DNA of 64,000 nt from Candidula unifasciata (lineage: Eukaryota > Mollusca > Gastropoda > Stylommatophora > Geomitridae), in contig CAJHNH020002026.1 in NCBI GenBank assembly GCA_905116865.2, positions 1 through 64,000 on the forward strand. The letters run 5' to 3'. Each line of letters starts with the position of its first letter. Position 1 is the stretch's first letter. Below, piece by piece: positions 39,733-51,500 of this stretch. Under the pieces are notes generated by a model. It was not told the DNA's origin and did not search any database. It was given only the letters and a program-made list of their open reading frames with translations. The position numbers were made by a program, and so were the translations under genes.

Positions 39733-41960
39733 CTAAGGAAGATCACTGAGTGCTGGCATCGTCCTCTTGTCTCACTCACCAGATCACCGAGTGCTGGCAT
39801 CGTCCTCTTGTCTCACTCACCAGATCACTGAGTGCTGGCATCGTCCTCTTGTCTCACTCACCAGATCACTGAGTGCTGGCATCGTCCTCTTGTCTCACTC
39901 ACCAGATCACTGAGTGCTGGCATCGTCCTCCTGTCTCACTCACCAGATCACCGAGTGCTGGCATCGTCCTCTTGTCTCACTCACCAGATCACCGAGTGCT
40001 GGCATCGTCCTCTTGTCTCACTCACCAGATCACTGAGTGCTGGCATCGTCCTCTTGTCTCACTCACCAGATCACCGAGTGCTGGCATCGTCCTCCTGTCT
40101 CACTCACCAGATCACTGAGTGCTGGCATCGTCCTCCTGTCTCACTCACCAGATCACTGAGTGCTGGCATCGTCCTCCTGTCTCACTCACCAGATCACCGA
40201 GTGCTGGCATCGTCCTCCTGTCTCACTCACCAGATCACGGAGTGCTGGCATGGTCCTCCTGTCTCACTCACCAGATCACCGAGTGCTGGCATCGTCCTCC
40301 TGTCTCACTCACCAGATCACTGAGGGCTGGCATCGTCCTCCTGTCTCACTCACCAGATCACCGAGTGCTGGCATCGTCCTCCTGTCTCACTCACCAGATC
40401 ACTGAGGGCTGGCGTCATCCTCCTGTCTCACTCACCAGATCACCGAGTGCTGGCATCGTCCTCCTGTCTCACTCACCAGATCACCGAGTGCTGGCATCGT
40501 CCTCCTGTCTCACTCACCAGATCACTGAGTGCTGGCATCGTCCTCCTGTCTCACTCACCAGATCACCGAGTGCTGGCATCGTCCTCCTGTCTCACTCACC
40601 AGATCACCGAGTGCTGGCATCGTCCTCTTGTCTCACTTACCGGATCACTGAGTGCTGGCATCGTCCACTTGTCTCACTTACCGGATCACTGAGTGCTGGC
40701 ATCGTCCTCTTGTCTCACTCACCAGATCACTGAGTGCTGGCACTGTCCTATTGTCTCGCCCACCAGATCACTGAGTGCTGGCATCGTCCTCTTGTCTTAC
40801 TTACCAGATCACTGAGTGCTGGCATCGTCCTTCTGTCTCACTCACCGGATCACCAAGTGCTGGCATCGTCCTCTTGTCTCACTCAACAGATCACTGAGTG
40901 CTGGCATCGTCCTCTTGTCTCACTCAACAGATCACTGAGTGCTGGCATCGTCCTCTTGTCTCACTCACCAGATCACTGAGTGCTGGCATCGTCCTCTTGT
41001 CTCACTCACCAGATCACTGAGTGCTGGCACTGTCCTCTTGTCTCACTCACCAGATCACTGAGTGCTGGCACTGTCCTCTTGTCTCACTCACCAGATCACT
41101 GAGTGCTGGCACTGTCCTCTTGTCTCACTCGCCAGATCACTGAGTGCTGTCACTGTCCTCTTGTCTCACTCACCAGATCACTGAGTGCTGGCATCGTCCT
41201 CTTGTCTCACTCACCAGATCATTGAGTGCTGGCATCGTCCTCCTGTCTCACTCACCAGATCACTGAGTGCTGGCATCGTCCTCTTGTCTCACTTACTGGA
41301 TCACTGAGTGCTGGCATCATCCTCTTGTCTCACTCACCAGATCACTGAGTGCTGGCATCGTCCTCTTGTCTCACTCAACAGATCACTGAGTGCTGGCATC
41401 GTCCTCTTGTCTCACTCAACAGATCATTGAGTGCTGACATCGTCCTCCTGTCCCACTCACCAGATCACTGAGTGCTGGCATCGTCCTCTTGTCTCACTCA
41501 CCAGATCACTGAGTGCTGGCATCGTCCTCCTGTCTCACTCACCAGATCACTGAGTGCTGGCATCGTCCTCTTGTCTCACTCACCAGATCACTGAGTGCTG
41601 GCATCGTCCTCTTGTCTCACTCAACAGATCACTGAGTGCTGGCATCGTCCTCTTGTCTCACTCAACAGATCACTGAGTGCTGGCATCGTCCTCTTGTCTC
41701 ACTCACCAGATCACTGAGTGCTGGCATCGTCCTCCTGTCTCACTCACCAGATCATTGAGTGCTGGCATCGTCCTCTTGTCTCACTCACCAGATCACTGAG
41801 TGCTGGCATCGTCCTCCTGTCTCACTCACCAGATCACTGAGTGCTGGCATCGTCCTCCTGTCTCACTCACCAGATCATTGAGTGCTGGCATCGTCCTCTT
41901 GTCTCACTCACCAGATCACTGAGTGCTGGCATCGTCCTCCTGTCTCACTCACCAGATCAC
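39733..41960. repeat. Minisatellite, 41-bp unit, about 54 copies
   Basis: Unit ATCACTGAGTGCTGGCATCG plus TCCTCTTGTCTCACTCACCAG. Variants are ACCGAG, CTCCTG, AACAG for ACCAG, and CACTGTC for CATCGTC. Open frames inside are artefacts. Confidence 0.98.
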
Positions 41961-42449
41961 TACTGAAGCAATAAAGGGTTATCAAGAAGCACATGGACAA
42001 GAAAATGGGGGTTAGGGAAAGAGTGAACTGCATCAAGTGTAAAAGGCTAGAAAGGTTTGGCACAAGTGGGTTGAGGGCCCCTGCTCCATTGGGGAATAAA
42101 TGGTAGAAGACAAAAGTCACCATTAGACATTGCTATTTTGAAAGACCAATGGGTCTTGTTTTGGTGCTTGCTGATTAAGTGAGCAGGGTTTCATCTCATG
42201 TGAATAACGCTACAGATTAATATCCTGAGTTTTGTCTTTTCAGTAAAAGGCCACATCGGCTCGTATCCATACTAAGTTCACTATGTACAAACTGGCAATC
42301 ATCAAGTACCTTGCGGTGATCATGTGATCATATTTCTCCACATCTTGTGGTCTCCAGTCGCATGTGCCAGTTTGTTTCCTGACATCTGCCCATGCCATGA
42401 CAGAAGACAGTCAGGCATGCTCGGAAACATCTGAATAAGAAATAAGAAC
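41961..42449. other. Intergenic sequence, no feature seen
   Basis: About 490 bp; no repeat or coding evidence recognised. Confidence 0.5.
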
Positions 42450-42967
42450 ATCCACATTATGATAAGAAAATATACAATCATCATCATGTGCCCTGCCAAC
42501 TGGCGAAGGCGCTCATGCTTCTCCACAGATCATGATCCCTGGTTGACTGCAACAGCACACTTGATGATATCCCTCCATGCCATCATTTCAGCCCATCTTA
42601 CATCACTCTCTCTTGGTCTGCCTCTACCTCTTTTTCCACTGTTTATTCCAGTTGTCACGATAGTCTCTAATGTCTCTCTTCTCATTATGTGGTCAAAGAA
42701 CAGTGTTTGTCTCTTTCTTACTGTTGTAAATAGAGATCTACTTTCATTAGCTTCTGTCAGGCAATCATTATTAGTTACTCTTTGTGTCCAAGGTATTCGT
42801 AACATTCGTCTCAAAAACCACATCTCTGTTGCTTCCAAATTCTTCCTAATTTGTTCACTGACATTCCAAGATTCGCTGCCGTACAGCAGAACAGGTTCTA
42901 TATAACATGTTAGCACCCTCTTTTTGACATTAAATGAGAGTGATTTATTGCATAAGATATTTTTCAT
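42450..42967 (-). mobile_element. LINE 3'-end fragment (reverse), best preserved RT tail
   Basis: An open frame of 145 codons (42967-42530) begins KNILCNKSLSFNVKKRVLTC and contains YIEPVLLYGSESWNVSEQIR, EATEMWFLRRMLRIPW and SGKRGRGRPRESDV. This is the standard C-terminal section of endonuclease/reverse-transcriptase LINEs. No catalytic RT or endonuclease part is present. Confidence 0.9.
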
Positions 42968-43018
42968 CTGAGAATATACAATATGATAATAAAATACACA
43001 TTGTGATAAGAAAATATA

Positions 43019-43735
43019 GGCTCTCCAAACTTCTACCCGATATTATGGCGGCCAAACAAATAGCCTAACAGGGCCTCAGTTGTGTGTAAAATGCGGACTT
43101 TCTGCCAAGGAACAAATCGCGGTAAAACTAGGATCGGCTAAGAATAACAAAACAAATGCTCTAACAGGGTCTCAGGGATATGTTAATTGCGGACCTGTTT
43201 CTGCAACTATGCCGCACCTCCGACAGTATCCCCTGTGCCACTAAACACGGCACGGATGGGGGGGGGGGAGGCTAAACTAGATGGCTGGGACTCACGGGCA
43301 GCAGTTACCTCATCTCCTGCAACTTCCTCTAATTTATTTGCTCGTGACTCCCAGGCATCTAGTTTAGATCCCCATCTGCGTCGCATGTAGCAGCGCGGGG
43401 GATATTGTCGGCGATGAGTTTAACTGCGTTTTGCGCGTCGGAGCGCGTGGTATTCCCGCCATGTGGCTATTATCGTCTGTAATGTTGCCTGTCTCGAAAT
43501 TGACAATGGTCACTATTATCGTCTGCTAGTATCTGCAGAAACGATTGAAATTTTCAACAGTCGCTATTATCGTCTGCCACTATCGTCTGCAGTGTTGCGT
43601 CTCTTAAAATTGTCAAGTAATCCTAGTTTTTCCGCAATTTGTTTCTTGGCAGAAAGTCCACATTTTACACACTAAGGCCCTGTTAGGCTATTTGTTTGGC
43701 CGCCAGAATATCGGGTAGAAGTTCGGAGGAGAGCC
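43019..43735. mobile_element. Inverted-repeat DNA element (MITE-like), about 717 bp
   Basis: The ends are inverted copies of about 115 bp: GGCTCTCC, AACTTCTACCCGATATT, TGGCGGCCAAACAAATAGCC, AACAGGGCC and GACTTTCTGCCAAG on the left, with the same on the complement of 43612-43735. A nested inner palindrome (CTAAACTAGATG, GGGA-TCACG at 43272-43303 with 43341-43371) is present. No transposase frame. A clear target-site duplication was not seen. Confidence 0.85.
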
Positions 43736-44189
43736 AAAATTTACAATATGGTAAAAAAACACTCATGATTTTTTTTTAAACACGAAACTTTTTCATGTAT
43801 GTAAACAAAAGCAGTTTTATTGATTCATTAATATTTCATATTCATAATATATTGTATATGACATCAAACGTAACTCCACACACATACAATGATGTGGTGT
43901 GATATCAAGATAAGATATAACAACTAGAAACACTAACGTAATCTTACACTGTCAGAGGGCAGCTGAAACTTTCTATGGGGTGTGTCGTTTACCTAAACGT
44001 ATGCTGGCGGTTTGAGTTGACTGCAAATAATTTAGTTGGCTGTCTGTGATGTGTGAAATGAAAAAGTGAAGGTTTGATTCTTGATGAATCAATGAATTAG
44101 ATGTTTGTGTGTTGTGTGAAGTAGAAGGTGAAAGTTTGATTTCTGATGATGCCAGATTGGACAGTCCTAACACAAAAATGGATGAGATG

Positions 44190-44565
44190 TTAAAAAAAAT
44201 GAGGTGGAAAAAAAACAAGAAGAGACAAAGTTACCAAGGAAGAAATAAGAACAATGGTAGGCAGACTACCAGTGAATGGTTTCAAAGAATATCAGAGAAT
44301 CAAATGGTTTGGTCTTTCATCAGAATGGAACAAAATCAGCCAGCAGTTTAAAACTATTACATGAGAGCAGCAGGTTAAAAAGCAAGAGTCCGACCAAGAC
44401 AGAGATGAGTGGAAGAAGTTAAAGAAACACAACAGAAATGCAATATGACATGAACATAAACTTGGAAACTAGCAAAACACAGGAAACTGCATCCAACTCC
44501 TCTCTGTGACGCTTTATGGCAAAAGCACTATGACAAATAAAGAAAGAAGAAGAAAGAATGTTTGT
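44190..44565 (+). mobile_element. LINE 3'-end fragment, other family
   Basis: The broken translation has 'IKWFGLSSEWNKISQQF'-like text (44300-44350), then a charged tail, and ends CAAATAAAGAAAGAAGAAGA. Resembles the 'LKWFGHV-RM' tail of LINE RTs; heavily decayed. Confidence 0.55.
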
Positions 44566-45478
44566 GAAGTTTACTGGACATCAATAAAAGCCATATAGTA
44601 GATGCAGTTCCCATGACAGTGGTGCGAGAATCACACCATGGAAGAGACTAAAACCTCACCTGAGATATTCCAAAAGACTGCAGTAGATGCCCCGTAGCAA
44701 AGCTTTGTTGTGGAGATGGCACAAAAATCAAATTTATAATAACAATTAACTTAGTAAAACAAATGATATTCATGGACGTGAAAAGGCTCAATGTGCTGGC
44801 TAAAGATACAATCAGCTGTAGACAAGTCAACTGTGGGTGAAGATTTTTTTTAAATTGCTGACTCAACATTTCAAAACTTCACATTACATCACTCAAACAT
44901 GTACATATCTGACAAGGCAAGAGGAAACTACCATACGGATCTTCCAAACGAGTATATGTGCAAACAAAATAGAGTGAAGCGATACATTTAAAAAATTCAC
45001 AGCATGTTCCTGTTGTAAATTTAAATAATATGGACACAAACAATACATTGCAGTTTGTTGCCAAACAATACATTGCCTGGCATAGTTTTCAACCAAATCT
45101 CAATGGAAGAGATGAACTGTTATGCTTTATTTTTGTTGATGTAGCTGTGTAATAATGCACCCAACAAGATGCAGCCAAGTGTACCTGTCAATAGATTGTT
45201 TGTGTCCGCATTATTGAAATGTTTAACAAATGGCATACTAGTCTTTAGACACAATAACATAACATCACAAAATCATTCAAATATTCTAAAGTATTGTGTA
45301 TATTTATACATTTTGGAAGGACAGTTTTAAAAAATCTGGATAAGGATTTTTAATCCTGCTATGTAGCAAATATGTCTGACAAATTTTAAAAGGGAAGTAA
45401 CCAGATGAAACATTTGTCTGTTTGCCCTCCAAATAACATCCAAGCTTTCCACTGCCAACTGTGCTGCTGCTGTTGTTC
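44566..45478. other. Gene-terminal region of DNALI1, AT-rich, no feature seen
   Basis: About 900 bp of AT-rich unique-looking sequence downstream of the DNALI1 stop (on the - strand). The complement of 45126-45131 is AATAAA, a possible poly(A) signal giving a 3' UTR of about 350 nt. Confidence 0.4.
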
Positions 45479-45514
45479 TCACTTCTTTGGTGCAATTATC
45501 CCTTCTAGTTGTGT
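45479..45514 (-). CDS. DNALI1: DNALI1 exon 6 (last 11 codons and stop)
   Basis: 36 nt in phase 0 after acceptor CACCAG: TQLEGIIAPKK and TGA. This is the expected C-terminal tail of p28. It is far too short to be found as an ORF and sits about 6.9 kb downstream of exon 5. A possible AATAAA on this strand is the complement of 45126-45131. Confidence 0.94.
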   Translation of the reverse strand, partial: TQLEGIIAPKK

Positions 45515-48500
45515 CTGGTGAAAGAAGAAAACAACAAATGTAATTACGGTTCACTGCATATTTAAATGTATTTGCCTTTCTTCTTGGCGTTTACAGTCAC
45601 TGTAAAAATGTCCAAGCTGGCATATGGAAAATCACTGCCATTTTGTTTATGAAATTTGCATCCTAGATGTACGGCACTTTCTGATGGCAGACATGCTCTT
45701 GATTTCATGCCAGTTTCTAGTGAGTATTGCCTGGCTGGACATTTACAAAGGCTGGGCCATCATTTGGGAGACCTACTTTCCAAATCTTGGTAAGATGATG
45801 GATTTAAAAAAAAAAATTCTTTTTTCAAATTTGCCAGGGGGCAAAACTCCTAACATGTTCAGTCCGTGACGACTATACTAACCAGGCGCTCCTTAATCCT
45901 CAGGCTCAAAACCCCATCTTAAACTGCCTAAAACCTGGTAAATAGGACAGTAATGCCAGATTTTTGTTGTTGTTGAGTATTGACTGAACTTGTAGTTGGC
46001 TGTCTCAGTTGATAATGGTGGAACTGACAGTCTGGAAATGAGGCTCGAGCAAATATTGATGGTCATTTTAGGCATCTAGTTGTGAAGGGGGATAACTCCA
46101 GGATTGTTAGCCATCATCAGTTGTCATCTCAGATGTTCAAGGTCACACATATATTGCCCTCCTAATAAACACATAATTAAAGCTGACTAATTGGCTGTGT
46201 TTCCCTTTGAAGTCAGAGTGCATCTGTCTGAGAGGTGAGCAACCAACAATAAGTAATCAGAAGAACTCCACAGGGAAGCATGCCTAGCAGGGATCCACCG
46301 TTTATCAGTAGAAAGGTCCCTCTTGATCATTGTTTCGGCTCATGATTTTCCTGAACAATCTCGGAAGGATGGGCTGACCTGGTTCATGATGCCAGTCCTC
46401 GATCTTCCCCTGCTGCACTTTACCGGACATTCGGACAGGGACAAGACGAAATGGTGACTTTGTAACAGGTATTGTGGGATTTGGTGACATATATTGTCGC
46501 TGTGGTATCAAATTAACAGACTACCTTCACGACCTGAAGGGAAAAGTTTATGGTTCATCGGACAGATGTTAGACTTTGGCAATTAGCAGACAGACACTGG
46601 CAGACATTTATTGGTCACTATGGCTTTTAGGCGCAGGTCGACCCAGCCTAAAATGGGTACCGGGATGGGCTGTCCTGGGAAAGTAAAGACAGCCGGCGTA
46701 ATGCTGACCACATTACCCACCGAGTGCTGATGGTCTGTAAAAATATGGGACGCTCTGCCCATATGCCCGATGCGCCGAAAGGCGCGAAAAGGGATCTTTA
46801 CTTTTTTTTACTTTTACTATGGCTTTTAGAGATGAAAAGTTTTTTTCCACTAGAGGCTTTGACCAGTCTACCGAGGTCCATTCCCCGCGACATTTCATTG
46901 TGTTCACAGACAGCTTGAAGCCCTTTCCCCAGTTTTACCCAGTTATTTTTGTGCCCGTTTACGCTCTTTTCTTTGGAGGCCCATCTGCATGAGCCCATCT
47001 AAATACAGATAAGCCAGATATCTAAAATGGTTATATTATCCCCCGTGTGGGTTCCGGGGCCCCATTGTAGGGGAAAACAAGAATAGACCCACTGCCTACC
47101 CAAAAGCATGTCGTAAGAGTCGACTAACTGGGGAGCTTCCTTTAAAGTCGGAGTGCATCTGCCGGAGAGGCATGGGACCAACAGTCTGTATTCAAGAAAT
47201 GAGATCTGTAAAACTGATGCACACGCAACACTCAGGTTCTGGAGCTGGACTGCAGTTCAGTAGTGGACGAACAACCAGAACTTTCCGCCAGAGTGTACAG
47301 CTGGTGAACGTGAAGAAGAAGAAGAAGAAAATGGTTATGCACGAAGTCCAGAAATGGAAATACCATTCCTCTTTTTCATAGTACACATGGGCAGTACTGT
47401 AGAGACCATATTTTGTCCACGCAGGATGACTCCTTCTCTGCCTGCCTTGTTTACTTCAAGGGAATGGTAACACCAATAGAATGAAATAACATTTGCCATT
47501 TCCAGCTCAGTGGTGGCAGTAAATGAACCACCACGAGCTAGCTGGACAGCGTTGAGTAGTGAAAGTAGTTTGTTTTAAGCCCTACCATGTACAAATGTAA
47601 ACAGGCAAAGGGTCTGCTATAAATAAACTCCTGATTCGAGGCATGAGTATCAGAGCCAACAGGTAATGCTGCAACAAGTTTCTAATTACAAATAACATTT
47701 TAAAAATCTCTGCCTGGAAGTACATATAGCCCAGGTTCAGCTGTGGATGCCCAGGTACCTTTCCCTTCTTACGCATTCCTTCATTACTTACTATCTCCCC
47801 AATCCACCCTTTATAATAAAACCATTACTGTTTGTCGAAATAACTGCAGTCTTTCAATAGGCTCAATAGAAAAACATTAATGAAATTACATCAATCAAAG
47901 TGATTAGAAAATCTACAGGTTGTGATAAAAATGTTTCACAAGATGTTAACTTGTCAAACGTGCACAAACAAGGTGAAATAGATGTAGTAACACAGAAACT
48001 TCTAGAAACTGGCTCAAAACAGGGTGATTTTGATGTCAAGATTAAAACATTAAAACTTGTCAAAGTTACTGAAACATGGTGATTTTGATTTAGTAAATAG
48101 AGAATAGCTTCTAGTGATTCTTCTTCTTTTTCTTCTTCTGCAGATGTAATTACATTGTGCCCGATTTATAGTATGGCTGCAATATTTACACCTTTCAGCC
48201 GACACATCCAACTTCTGCAGGCATCTGTTGAGGCCTTCTCATTTTAAAACCATCAGCAGGGATAATGAAAAAAGAAGAAGAAGAACAGACACAGCAGCAG
48301 TGTTGACTGCCGTGGCAAGAAGTGTTCTCAAGTCACTAACCACACAGTGAGATCCACTAACCACACAGTGAGATCCACTAACCACACGGTGAGATCCACT
48401 AACCACACAGTGAGATTCACTAACCACACAGTGAGATCCACTAACCACACAGTGAGATCCACTAACCACACGGTGAGATTCACTAACCACACAGTGAGAT

Positions 48501-51500
48501 CCACTAACCACACGGTGAGATCCACTAACCACACGGTGAGATTCACTAACCACACAGTGAGATCCACTAACCACACAGTGAGATCCACTAACCACACAGT
48601 GAGATTCACTAACCACACAGTGAGATTCACTAACCACACAGTGAGATCCACTAACCACACAGTGAGATCCACTAACCACACAGTGAGATCCACTAACCAC
48701 ACGGTGAGATCCACTAACCACACAGTGAGATCCACTAACCACACGGTGACATACTCATGTCATATGCAAGAAAACAGCTCACAATTTTCATCAACATAGT
48801 GATATTAGGTAAACACAGTCAAACAGTAAAAAATACATGCACACATACTTTTATAAAACATTTTTGAAGGCTTTCTCAAACAGTGATATTAATACAACTT
48901 TGTATATACATGTAATTATTTATATAAACATATTGTTACTTTAGGGGCTGTGACGTGGCATTGGCATAGTGGACTAGATGCCCACCTGAGCACCTGAAGG
49001 TGTGGATAAGGGCCCTTTACTTTAGGGGCTACCAGTTTGTGTCATTTTAGTGAGAACTGTTATTTTAGCATGCAAATGTGCAAAAATACAAGGTGGCACA
49101 GATCAAACAACGATGACAAGTGAACATCAGACACCATGTAGTAGACAGGTTACCCAGGTTTCTACTCTGCTGCGAGTGTAATTCCTTTGGGTTTGCAAGA
49201 AAACATTCATTAAAAATATATTTTAGTAATCTAACATAGATCAGCAATACATTTTCTGACAATGAAGACATAAGAGCTATGTATGGTACTTAAGTCGAAC
49301 TCGGATAAGTCGAATTTCGGTCAAGTCGACATGACCAGCTTAGTCCTGGCTTTTTTCTCTATTGTGTGTGCTGTCTGGATAAGTAGAAATCCTGATAAGA
49401 GGAAGCATTTTCTTAGGTCCTTGTGACTTCTACTTATCCAGACTCGACTGTATATCTGTATTTAAATTTTCAAAGCGTTGACTCTGTCAGCAGTGATGAT
49501 TGCCTTGCCGAATGTAGAATCAGAAAGATACCCCGGAACTGCAGTGACTGCCTCTACCTCCATGTTTAGCTGGACAGCATGTTTGAATGTGCTTCGCTCA
49601 GGTCTGTGATCCATCTAGCTTTAGAGCTCCCTCATAATCTTTCCCCGCACTGTGCTGATCAGATAGGATATACCGTTGCATCATGTTCTTCAGCAACACC
49701 CTCTACCAGTAGTTGAATTACGAGGGGAAGTCAATAAGTAGGTCACAGATGATTATGGGATGGCATGAAAATATAGCTGGTGGTTTCTAAAGGTATCATT
49801 AGGTGACGCAACATGGAACTTTTTGTCTCTGTTCGTTAGGTGGCGCTAGGTGTTGCATGAGCATCTACAACACAGAATAAATGGTGACTGTACTTATGGA
49901 TGGAGTGTACCCTCAAAGAACAGCATGCTGATGTGCAGTTTTTTAACGCAAAAGGACTGCCAGCAAAGGACATTTATAAGGAAATGCTTCCTGTTTATGC
50001 TGACAACTGATCCTGTGAAGCGAAAAAATTATTCTCAAGGACGCTCTACAGTTGACGAAATCCGATCTGTTTGTCCTGTTTAAATTGTATCTGTGCAGCA
50101 GGTGGAAGAGATGATTAAAGATGACAGGCAAGTAATGGTTGACTCTGTAGCAGCTTCAATAGGGTTCTAACATGGTTCAGCAAACAACATAATGCACTGA
50201 AAACCCACCTTGGCGGGAGACATTTTGCAAATGACACAGATGTTAAATGAAGTGAAAATGAGTGTTTAGAAAACAGAGCACGCAATTCTAAGCAGCAAGT
50301 TTGGGAGGACTGACAAAACAATGGGACAAAGGTGTCAGTGTTGGTGGAAATTATGTTGAAAAATAAAGGCACAGTGTGTGTGTACAAACAAATGGTTTTC
50401 TAGTTGTTATTGTCTTTAATATTTTTTTAACTACCATTTGTGACTTGACTTATTGACTTTCCTTCGTATTATCCCTCAGCTCTCTCACTGTACCACTCCC
50501 TACATTATCCATATTATTATAAGAGCTCTGTGCACTTGGTGATATTCTGCTTTGTCTCCATGTAAATAAATTTATTCCTCTCTATCGAACAACTGTAACA
50601 CTGCCATCCATGACATTCCACTCTGCGGTCTTGCCCCGTTGTCTTCAGCTATGTTCAATGTAATAAAGACTGGATATCATGTGGTCCTCAAATAAGGCTT
50701 AGCCTGGGTCAAGGCATGTCTGGACCTGACTGAGAAGAGGTTAAGTAAGCTGATGTGTTCCCAGTCAACCCCTGCTGACATTATGACCAGGAAATTTTCA
50801 GGAAAGTCAAGTCTGCTAGGATGATATTGACCATCTCACTCAGTCAAAAAAATCTGGCTAGTGCCATATACTTGACCAACCTTGAGCTGTCAACAAAAGG
50901 GCATCTACTCTTGATATACCTCTAGCACAGGACAGCATTGTTTAGGTCCCTTTAGTTTCCCTTGGACAACTTGCCCGCCTGACATCATGTGGTGGACAGG
51001 TTTGTGACCTTGAGTTCCCATTTCTTATCTCCAGTTAAGGAGAGTTTGTCAAGGCACTCTCAGCCGGACCTAGTCTCATTCAATGGCTACCAGTTATTTC
51101 TTTTGTGAGGGAAGCAGTTGGTACCATCTTTTAATGTCAGTATGGGAAATCCTGCTCATACTATAATGACAGACTGGATCCATGTGGACCTTGTCTCAAA
51201 GACCAACATTTTGTTTCTGGGAACAGCATTAAAAATCTTTGGCTGAGCACCAGCAAGCAAATCAAAGTCACATTTCTGAGAGCACAAATCTTCTCTGTAG
51301 CAACATACAGATGTGAGTGATGGACCGTTTCACGATCACTAAGGAAGAAAATATGGGGTTTTGAGCTGAAATGCTTTACAAAGATTCTTAGAATACCATG
51401 GACTAAGAGAAAGAGATACTAACATTCTAACGAGATCTGAACATCAAGAAAAACTGGCTCATAACAGCATTTTGCCTTGGAAACTGAAATACTTTGATCA

